Assembly (NCBI GenBank): GCA_016584305.1
Contig: JACEEZ010022716.1
Span: 1-64,000 of the forward strand
Length of the DNA: 64,000 bases
From: Chionoecetes opilio
Lineage: Eukaryota; Arthropoda; Malacostraca; Decapoda; Majidae
Direction: 5' to 3'
The position numbers and the translations under genes were made by a program. Under the pieces are notes generated by a model. The model was not told where the DNA came from. It did not search any database and was given only the letters and a program-made list of their open reading frames with translations. How positions within the stretch are numbered: position 1 is the stretch's first letter; each line of letters starts with the position of its first letter. This document shows, in pieces, positions 56,113-64,000 of the stretch.

Positions 56113-56478
56113 CACCCACCACTACCACCACCACCACCATCACCACCAAACCCCACACCACCACCACCCCATACCACCACCACCACCACCACCACCACCA
56201 AATAAACCTACCACCACAACCACCACCACCCTACCACCACACCACCACACCACCACCACCACCATTACCACCAAACCCAAAATACCACCACCACCACCCA
56301 CCACCACCACCACCATACCACCAGACCACCATCACCACCTCCACCACCACCACCACACCACCATCATCACCACCACCACCACACCACCACTAAACCACCA
56401 CCACCACACCACCACTACCACCACCACCACCCCCACACCACCATCACCACCACTACCACCACCACCACCACCACCATA
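56113..56478. repeat. (ACC)n trinucleotide microsatellite
   Basis: About 365 bp of ACC/CCA triplets with C-A and CAT interruptions. The long Thr/Pro/His and Val/Gly frames are artefacts. Confidence 0.95.
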
Positions 56479-57799
56479 TAAGTAGTCATTGCAGTATCGG
56501 TCGAATATTTATGATAAATTACACAAAGTCGTCTTTCTCGCCTAGAGCCGCTACAAAAACAATTGTTTGTCCTCATGGTACTGTACTTCGGCATTCTAAG
56601 TTTCTAACACATTGAAGACTAAGGAAAAACATTGCAGACACCTGCAAAAAAACAGACGAAGCGTGAGTGAACGCCTAATGGTATACAAAATTAAGTAAGT
56701 AAATATGAAGAAAAGGGATACAACAAATTGTGTCAGAAGCCAACAGGGTGAAAAGGTGACATAGGAAGCGTATCGTAGGTTGCGGCACCTCGAGGGAAGT
56801 AGGTTATACGGGGTACATTTTATTTATATTATTTTTATTAAAACATTTTCTTAGTCTGAGGTCACAGACTATTGGTGTGAATAATAAATATTCATTTCTC
56901 CGTTGACAGATGTCCGGTGTTATATACATTGGAGAGGGAAATAATGGAAGAGGAAACGGGTAAAGGGAAAACGAATATTGAAAAACCAATATATGGATCG
57001 GATATTGTAAATGAAAAGTAAATATGAAAAAGAGTTAGGATGGTGGAGGATGGAGATGGAGCTGAATTACAAGGAACAACATTCAACATTGCAGCATTTA
57101 GGGAAGAAAAAAAAAGTACTTTACAGAAACAAAAGAAAAAATCACAAAAAGCACAATGTGTGTATTTAATCTAGAATATAGAGATAATAAAATAACATAA
57201 TATATTAAGGTATAAGGCAGGGGCGCACCCAGAATATCAAATTGGGGGGGGGGGGGGGGGGGGGAAAAATGACTAAGCATGAAAAATGTAAAACGCGCTG
57301 CACTTCCTACACTTCCTCCGGCTGCTGTTCTCACGGTTTGCTGGAGCCAGACTGCCTGGTTACAGGATCAAGGACTCCAGACAGGACAATAGTAGAGACT
57401 GTACAGTGTACATGACGACCAGGGGCTGGATGTTCGAACGTTCGTAACTTTCCGCCTCTAAGATCATCTTGGAGTGTTCATAGCGGCCATCTTAGATCTT
57501 GGGCTACGAACACCACAAAAATGTATTTTCAAAGGATCGTCCGAATGTTCTTAGCTCACGATGATGCGATCTTCAAGCTCGTTCCGTTCCGTTCCGACCA
57601 TGAGGAATGGAACTCAGCTGACTGTCGCTTGGCCAATCAGAGGAAAGATTTCATCAACCTCTGAAATTGTTAGCCAATCATAATGCAGTCAGAATGTAAA
57701 CAAATATCATGCTTCCCCAAGGGAAATATCTGAAGACTGAAGACGTATGCTCACTAATAACCTCCTGCCGAGTCCCCACCCAAAAAATTACAAACTTAT
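56479..57799. other. No recognisable gene
   Basis: Includes a 20-odd G run at about 57243-57264 next to CAGGGGCGCACCCAG. Short ORFs only. Confidence 0.4.
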
Positions 57800-58440
57800 A
57801 ACCTCAATATAACCTAACCTGGTAAAATTCTAGTTTTTTCCTGCCCTTAGGTCTCGCTAGGAGGTCATTGGTAGGGTTAGATAAGGTTGTAATGAGGTTA
57901 GGTTAGTATTATTTGGGGGGGTCATTTAGGACTTTAGGTGGGGTGAGGGGAGGTTAAAGGGGGTAACTCCCCCACTTTATAATTACGTTTTAGAGGTATC
58001 TGAAGGGATTGTGAAGGTCTGGAGAGAAATAAAAACACTAATAAGGGCGTGAAAGAATTATAATTTTACCGTTTAGCCAGCGCGAATAATTATAAATGAT
58101 ATAATAGCTGCCACTTATACCCAATTAGTAAAATTTCGGTAGTGGGATTTCAACGATTTCGAGGCCGAAACTTAGCTTTCCTGAATCGTTTTGATGTTTA
58201 TTGAATGAATATGGCACTCTTTTTTTGTCGTAAATAAATTTTTTTACAGGTTATGGGGGGATGTATGCACCGTAAAACTTGCATCGCTTCGCGATGAAAA
58301 GTTTGCGTGCCTAACCTAACCTAAAACCTAACCTAACCTAATCTGATTTAACCTACCTTAGACGACTAAACCAAACCTCACCTCTAACCAAAACCTAACC
58401 TAATCTGATTTAACCTAACTTAACCGTTTATGGCTGAAAT
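57800..58440. repeat. Degenerate TTAGG/CCTAA-rich region
   Basis: TAACCTAACC at 57811 and inverted GGTTAGGTTAG near 57898. Then 58305-58437 is largely CCTAA-type sequence in two diverged units, each ending CTAATCTGATTTAACCTA. TTAGG is the ancestral arthropod telomere repeat; the tract here is short and mutated. Confidence 0.6.
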
Positions 58441-58588
58441 AACGGTAGATTTTCGGTAGTACGTATATGTAACGCCATTATTATTCAATTGTACCATGGG
58501 AAATGGGGTTCAAAATACTCAGAATGAAGAAATCTACACGATGATGTAGGTAAGAACCCTAGGACTTTTGATTGCCCACTACCAAACT

Positions 58589-58613
58589 AATACCCACCCA
58601 TTTTAGGGTGGGT
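58589..58613. repeat. Perfect hairpin
   Basis: ATACCCACCC and GGGTGGGTAT pair around ATTTTA, followed by a T-rich stretch. Function unknown. Confidence 0.5.
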
Positions 58614-58639
58614 ATTTTTAATGGGATACATTATCCATG

Positions 58640-58870
58640 TAACTAGACAGCTGTCGCCAATAGGGATTCTCGCCGACGTCGACGGGTGGTCCAATTTTTT
58701 TCGTCGGCGAGTGTTCCTATTTTACCCTTGTTTCTGTATTCAGGATTAAATACCAGCAATAGCCTGAACAGTTAGGTTAGGCTATGTTGGCCAGTTGACT
58801 ATATGTCTAGGTTAGCTTAGTGAATGAGCGGGGGTGATTCCCCCTAGCTCAGCACCGAAATAATACCTAC
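58640..58870. repeat. Dispersed repeat related to the 4692-5500 region
   Basis: CGCCGACG...CGTCGGCGAGTGTTCC, then GGATTAAATACCAGCAATAGC and GTTAGGTTAGG, echo the order of motifs at 4700-4740 and 5450-5505. Confidence 0.4.
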
Positions 58871-59404
58871 TTGACATATTACAATAGATGGGTTAGGTTG
58901 AAATGAAAGCCTGCATTCAAGTGATTTTTATGTGCTTTAACCCCACAATTTCCCATTCATAGCCCTGCCGGTTAATATTCTGCAGGAGTTGGCGGGCTCG
59001 ACAAGCCTTACAGCAAATTTTTTCGCTATTATTTTTGTCTCACTATATTGGGCAGTAGTCCGTTTCCGTTATAAATTATATTTACAGTATAAATCATTAA
59101 CCTGTTAGTACCTTAATTATAACAGCTGCATTTCATTCCACTTGGCCATTCCTCCCTCATTCATAACCACATATACATATAACAGCTCTTCTCTCCATAT
59201 CATGTCTCCTGCAGTACAGTACCAAGTGCTGCACTGTCTCATCCACCCCTCATCCTCATCTTACACAACTTGCTCCCTATATTTATCCATCTATACACCC
59301 TACCATACACCAGTAGTCTTGAACTTGCCTAGAAATAACATCTCACTACCCCAGCTTCCATCATTGAAACATTCATTCATAACTTTATGTATGTTACTCA
59401 CATA
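58871..59404. other. No recognisable gene
   Basis: A 113-codon open frame at 59142-59483 is Ser/Leu/Tyr-rich without any family signature; not accepted as a gene. Confidence 0.4.
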
Positions 59405-59640
59405 CATTCAAGTGTACCTACTCTTCTCAGACATCCTTGCCCACCAATCCACACATTCCTTTATCCTCTACATACTCTTTTAGGTAAATATGCAGTTGCA
59501 ACCAATACTCCTATTGACAATACTCTACCATTCAAGTGTACCCACTCTTCTCAGACTCCTTGCCCACCAATCCCCCATTCCTTATCCTCCACATACTCTT
59601 TTAGGTAAATATGCAGTTTCAACAATACTCCCTTATGACC
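59405..59640. repeat. 125-bp tandem duplication
   Basis: Two units starting CATTCAAGTGTACC(T/C)ACTC at about 59404 and 59529, each running to GTAAATATGCAGTT. Confidence 0.75.
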
Positions 59641-59656
59641 ATTACTCTTCTGACAT

Positions 59657-59768
59657 AACTGGGGGGCTACGCCCCCAAGACCCCCTGCTAGTTAACTAAC
59701 CTAACCCGGAATTGATTACGTAGCCTGACCTCACTGGGGGGGTTTCGCTCCCCCAGACCCCCATGTGT
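59657..59768. repeat. Pair of G/C-run hairpins
   Basis: GGGGGGCTACGCCCCC followed by AAGACCCCC, and GGGGGGGTTTCGCTCCCCC followed by AGACCCCC, 75 bp apart. A repeated hairpin pattern, possibly repeat-element ends. Confidence 0.5.
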
Positions 59769-60808
59769 TATTTCTCATTTCCGATAGCTGTTGTGTGGGT
59801 TAGAAATACTCCTTATAATAAGAACGAAACGTTCAGGATACTTAAAACCACCGATTGGTAGTGTTGTTTTGTATTGGTCTAAACTGCACTTATATCCTTA
59901 TGTATTTCACTTTTCCACCTATAGTACATGCATTCCACGCACTATAGTCCTTTCCTCCCCTAAACACACACATCAAGGTTACCTAGTTTATCTGCAGTAC
60001 CAGCACTAATTTTACATAATCTGCTTCTCTATCCATTCCATTCATACACCTTGCGTACCCACCCACTATCCTTCATTCGTTCCAATCTCACTTTATACCA
60101 CCGCCATCCGTATCCTTCACTTGACTCATTCTCTCCATCTCATCCTTGTCTCCTATTCTCCTCCTCCACTTCCCACATCTTCCTCTCCCTTCCTTTGATC
60201 TTCTTCTTTATTAGTCCGGTGGCTGGGCCGGGGGACCTTGCAATGTTTGGCAACAATAATTTTTTTTACTTTTTTCGATAGATATTAGGGTCAAAATGAA
60301 ATTTAGGCTGGGTGGCCACTTGTCACCGGCTTGGCTATTTCAGAATCCAAGATGACCGCCATATATAACCAAAATATAAATTAGGCTGTAATTCCTGTTC
60401 TAAGTACAGTAAAAGGATGAAATTGGTGTCTAAATATATGTTTTAGAGACCAAGGAAGTGCATTATGATGTTATTGGACCATTTGACGGCCATATTGATG
60501 GCATAAATCCAATATGGCCGCCAAAATACCTGTAAAAATGTCAAAATCACACTAAAACTAATATAATCTGTTGTACATGCAGTTGAATTATAAAGTGTCT
60601 GTATATATATGTGCTTTGTAAAGCAATAATATGATTCTAAAGTATTCGCCAGTTTAAAAGGCAATATTGATTATGATAGCAAGCAAAATATAAGAAAACA
60701 AATCTATTTAGAATCGGACAACATTTATTGTAATAATTATCATCTCTCAAACATGACATTGGCGTGACTTAAAAGTAGACATACATGTAAAGTATATGAT
60801 ACTACCGA

Positions 60809-60810
<2 letters not shown>
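59769..60810. other. No recognisable gene
   Basis: Contains several ATGGCNGCC/GGCCGCCA motifs (60345-60530). These are also seen at the termini of the 2.9-kb palindromic element, but without an ORF. Confidence 0.4.
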
Positions 60811-60855
<45 letters not shown>

Positions 60856-60904
60856 TAAAAATAATAATAATAATACGAAATAATAATAATAATAAATAAT
60901 AATA
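60811..60904. repeat. (AAT)n microsatellite
   Basis: ATA/TAA triplets directly before the Helitron-like 5' end. Confidence 0.9.
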
Positions 60905-61543
60905 TCTATAATAATATAAGCGAAAGTGTTTTGTGTGTGTGTGTGTGTGTCTGTCTGTCCGCGATAGGTGCCGCCCCAGTGGCGCAATCCCTCATATGGC
61001 ACAGTTTGGAATCGGGTCGACCAGGGGAAGGTTTTAAGCCCACTTATGAGATGATCTGATCACTTGTTTTTTTATTTTTTAACAGCCTATTAGCGAGAAT
61101 TGTGAAAAAAAGTGGGTTGCAAATTTGGGGAAAATCTTGATGTAGGGTGATGGGAATGGGTGATAAATGGGGGGGGTGTGGGTAAGGGGTTGGGGGGAGG
61201 GTGAGTAAAATGGGTGGGGGGTGATGGGGATGGGGTTGGGGGAAATAGAGGGGGTGATGGGAAAGGGGTGGGGAAAATGGGTGTGGGGGGGTGATGGGAA
61301 AATGGGTGAGTGAAGGGGGGGGGGAGGGGGAATGGGTGAGTGAATGGGGGGGGGTGATGGGTAATGGGTGGTAAAGGGGTTTGGGGTGATGTAAGGGGTT
61401 GGCGTTAATACAACTTTCTCATCCATGATTTCAGGAAAGCAAAAGGGGGCATCTGGAGAGTCTGTGTTTGGGGGGCCGAAGGCCCCCCAAATAGCCCTCG
61501 CAGGAGTAGCCAAAGTCCGCCCGGAGGGCGGCTTTGCGGCTAG
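60905..61543 (+). mobile_element. Non-autonomous Helitron-like element (copy 2)
   Basis: Starts TCTATAATAATATAAGCG after an A. It ends with hairpin CCGCCC/GGGCGG, CTTTGCGG and CTAG followed by T: insertion between A and T as Helitrons do. Inverted relative to copy 1. The interior holds GGGTGATGGGAATGGGTGA-type degenerate minisatellite with inflated G runs. Shared blocks with copy 1 include ACCAGGGGAAGG and CCCACTTATGAGATGATC. Confidence 0.75.
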
Positions 61544-61793
61544 TGAGATAAATACTAATTAATACTAAAATAAATGCAACAAGTTGGCACTTCACTTTCC
61601 CCAAAATGTTTCAAGTTTATAAATGAAATTTAACATGATACTCAAATAAATGAAGCTAAATTAATCCCAAATGGAAAAAATATGTATTCTAGGTCTGGGA
61701 ACTATTCATCGCCCTCACGTCGACATCCTTGCTCGGTCTTTTTGCCTCATCGCGTCATCAGGGATATCGGCTGATCGTTGCACTCTCAGTGAG
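61544..61793. other. No recognisable gene
   Basis: AT-rich flank between the Helitron-like element and the 3' end of the minus-strand coding trace. Confidence 0.4.
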
Positions 61794-64000
61794 TTAAATG
61801 GTTTGGAAAACCGGCAGTACCCCCACCGCGGTGCAAACATCGTGCAGGAAGTTAGCGCCCCCATCACCCCACATTTCCCACCTTACATGCTCGCTCAGAT
61901 GTGAGAACATCTGACCAGCTTGAAAATGTTCCGGGGGGAGGTACCGCCCTCCGATTTCGAGGGTGAGACATTTGGTAGTGTCATCACCTTCCCACCCGTG
62001 TTCCACGCAGCGAGAGTTCGTGGATCCCCACCCCGGGCACTGTCCCAGTGGTGGACTTGGTGGGTGCTCTACGAACGTTCTCCCAAAACGCTTCTGTATT
62101 TGGGGGGCAAACTACACAGTTTCGGTGTTTGCTGTCGATTTGCCAGTTTCTGGCCCCATAGCTTTGGCGGATTTTGGGTCTCGAAGAGGTGGGTTTTGAA
62201 ATGCCATAGCCCACTCATGAAAGCTTTTTGCTTTTTCGGTGACTTAAAATATATTTGCCAAGGGTTTACCAAGTGATCCAGAGTGTAGCCTTTTCGAGCC
62301 AAAGCGATTGCTTTTTTTTTCCTAATTCCATAAGTCGCAGCAATGAATCACGCCAGTTAGAGATAGCCCCAAGAGTCGGTACGTTTGCAATGTTTCGAGC
62401 GGTTTCCTTCACGTCAATGAAACACCGCCCATGATTGGAGACTGCATCGTAAATGATGATGGAGTTCTCACTAAAGTATAGAAGCAAGTAACGCAAACCC
62501 GTCTTTTTGCCCACACACGCCCTGCACGTGTGATTCTGGTCTTTTTTTGAAAGGTGGAGGGCCCTGTGAGTGGAGTTGTCAGCTTTTTCAGGGTTTTGAT
62601 GTCCAGACAGGCCCAACAGGCGATTACGACCCTCATACTGCGGGGGCATGTCTTTTTCCCCCAGTAAACCAAGGTGGTTCTGTGTCGCATGCTCAGGAAG
62701 TTATATAAAATCGGGTGCACGCAAAGCGAGTGTTGAGCGTTTCTATTGGCTGAGTTTTTAAAAGTACTGCGTCTCGAGCCGGCAGGGGATTTTTTCCTTT
62801 CGAGCTGATGGACCCGGGAGTTTTGGCTCGAGCCGATTGGTGTGCTTTTTGTAGATTTTTCAAAATAGCGATCGGCACAGGGGAATCGCCAAGCAACCTC
62901 GCTTTAATCCAGCCCTTGAACACGAATGAACGTGTCAACTTTCCTTGGGATAGCCTTCAAAGTCCAAAAGAGCGGAAAACTAACCCACCCACAGATTTTT
63001 GGGCTTGTGTTTTAGCGTTTGAAAACTTCTCCCGGGGAATTTCTTTTTCAGGTGGGCTTTTCCCGTTCCCACTCGCATCTGGCCTCACTAAAAAAATCGA
63101 GGGGGATTTTGCAGTTAGCTCTGTGGAGAGGATTTGTTCCGATGAGATCGCCGGTCACCAAAGGGCCCAAATCCCCGAGGTATAAACCCTTGGCCAGACA
63201 AAACATTATCCTGGGACTTTTTGGACTTTCTTTTTGGGGCAAAGGCTGGGACCTTTTTTTGTGAGGAGCTGAAAAAACCCCTCGGCCCATAGTGCTTCAA
63301 ACGGATCGCGATTAGCCCAAATTCCCTCCCTTGTCTACGTTAACATTCGGCTGAGCTATTTGACCATTCGAGATGTTGAGCAGACACCCGCATCGGGGGT
63401 AGCGGGACCAGGGGGTCGAGCATGACTGAGTACCCTTTCATGATTCGATCATTGCCATCTCGACGAATGCGACTGTAGATTCCTCCTTGGGGGTCAGCTG
63501 TGCCTTTTCGTCACTCCGACATCTTCTTCGGGTCACCATCGGTCATGGTCGCATCCATGCTGTAACCCCATCGCCCATCTTTGAGGATATTCTCCAATGG
63601 TTTTCCCCAAGATGCCCCGGTCCCCCCCTTTCCTCTCCAGTTTTTTTTAAAAAAACTGTCGCTCCACTGTCCGTTGTAGACCGGCTTGTGGTGTAGTGAC
63701 TGCTCTCCTTGCAAAAACTTTTCCCAGAAGTTTGGGTCCCAACCAAGCAGGAGCGTAGTAGTAGAGGCCGTACCCCCATAGTTGTACTTGTGGGTGCGAA
63801 CATGTATGGAACATTAAATTTGATTTGAGTGGAGGGGCCAATCGTTTCATGCGTCCCCGACAAAACAAAAATATTAAAAAGGGGGTTGATGGTTATCACC
63901 ACACTTTGGGGAAAGACTCTGAGTGGCGAGTTCATCAAGTATTTCTCCAGATCCCCACGGTTCAGGTGTAGATTCTCCCTCTCAAAAAAAATACTGGTCA
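61794..64000 (-). CDS. Unidentified minus-strand coding trace, broken, runs off window edge
   Basis: Consecutive minus-strand open segments (63938-63543, 63290-63048, 62938-62693, 62649-62266, 62302-62069, 62006-61794) read like one protein in shifting frames, ending EMWGDGGANFLHDVC...VFQTI-stop at 61794. Protein-like stretches: NPLFNIFVLSGTHETIGP, FNVPYMFAPTSTT, LVTGDLIGTNPLHRANC, GLRYLLLYFSENSIIIYDAV. I cannot name the family. The NVPYMFAP wording is faintly capsid-like, but this is a guess. The sequence shows the same homopolymer smearing as 12.9-18.9 kb, so frameshifts may be errors. A host gene, a large DNA element or an endogenous virus are all possible. Confidence 0.4.

Noticed and set aside
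55968..56393. Gly/Val-rich and Thr/Pro/His-rich frames
   Set aside because: ACC trinucleotide repeat.
57218..57264. CAGGGGCGCACCCAG followed by a G run, resembling one end of a hAT-type element
   Set aside because: No matching inverted end or 8-bp duplication found downstream.
58589..58620. Hairpin followed by T run resembling a bacterial terminator
   Set aside because: Eukaryotic context; nothing upstream is transcribed as far as visible.
60811..61002. Tyr-rich frame on the minus strand
   Set aside because: AAT microsatellite translated.

Overview
This window is animal nuclear DNA made almost entirely of transposable elements, their broken copies and simple repeats. I found no intact single-copy host gene. 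A decapod crustacean is my best guess. The support is long GA/TC, TA, TG and ACC microsatellites, arthropod-type CCTAA/TTAGG tracts, LINE, Penelope and BEL families of crustacean style, and an arthropod-like ribosomal protein L23 fragment. The species cannot be fixed from the sequence alone.

Left part (1-12.2 kb): a Penelope-like (PLE) endonuclease relic, a tRNA-derived SINE and a short Helitron-like element; then gag-like and MULE-transposase-like fragments, a 330-bp TC tract and a foldback element. A clear LTR retrotransposon follows (5849-11683, LTRs of about 1.67 kb, 4-bp target duplication CTCA). It has no pol. Between its LTRs it carries an SGNH-hydrolase-like ORF, a gag and a fragment of ribosomal protein L23. 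It landed inside a PLE reading frame. The next PLE copy starts just downstream with a TATA box, a hammerhead-ribozyme-like motif and the N-terminal coding region.

Middle (11.4-41.7 kb): one block of about 10 kb appears twice in direct orientation (11438-21494 and 30721-41059), with a single N at 30711 just before the second copy. Each copy holds the end of the LTR, the PLE start, a minus-strand Jockey/I-like LINE, a 5'-truncated RTE-type LINE, and the start of another LINE split by a minus-strand CR1/L2-like LINE. The RTE reverse transcriptase is open for 614 codons in the second copy and ruined in the first. The damage looks like homopolymer-type sequence error, so duplication and uncollapsed assembly are both possible. 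Between the copies lie the rest of the split LINE, a large inverted-repeat element, a GC-rich 144-bp tandem array, and a decayed minus-strand gene of a multi-copy family that looks like a DDE transposase.

Right part (41.6-64 kb): two hammerhead-like motifs head to head in a palindrome, an RTE fragment, and a BEL/Pao retrotransposon (minus strand, lacking RT/RNase H). Nested in its gag are a LINE, then a 2.9-kb palindromic element, then a 397-bp inverted-repeat element. Further on are a foldback MITE, more RTE fragments, SINEs, an ACC microsatellite, CCTAA-rich DNA, a second Helitron-like element and, at the edge, a minus-strand coding trace of about 2.2 kb that I could not identify, in sequence that looks error-rich.
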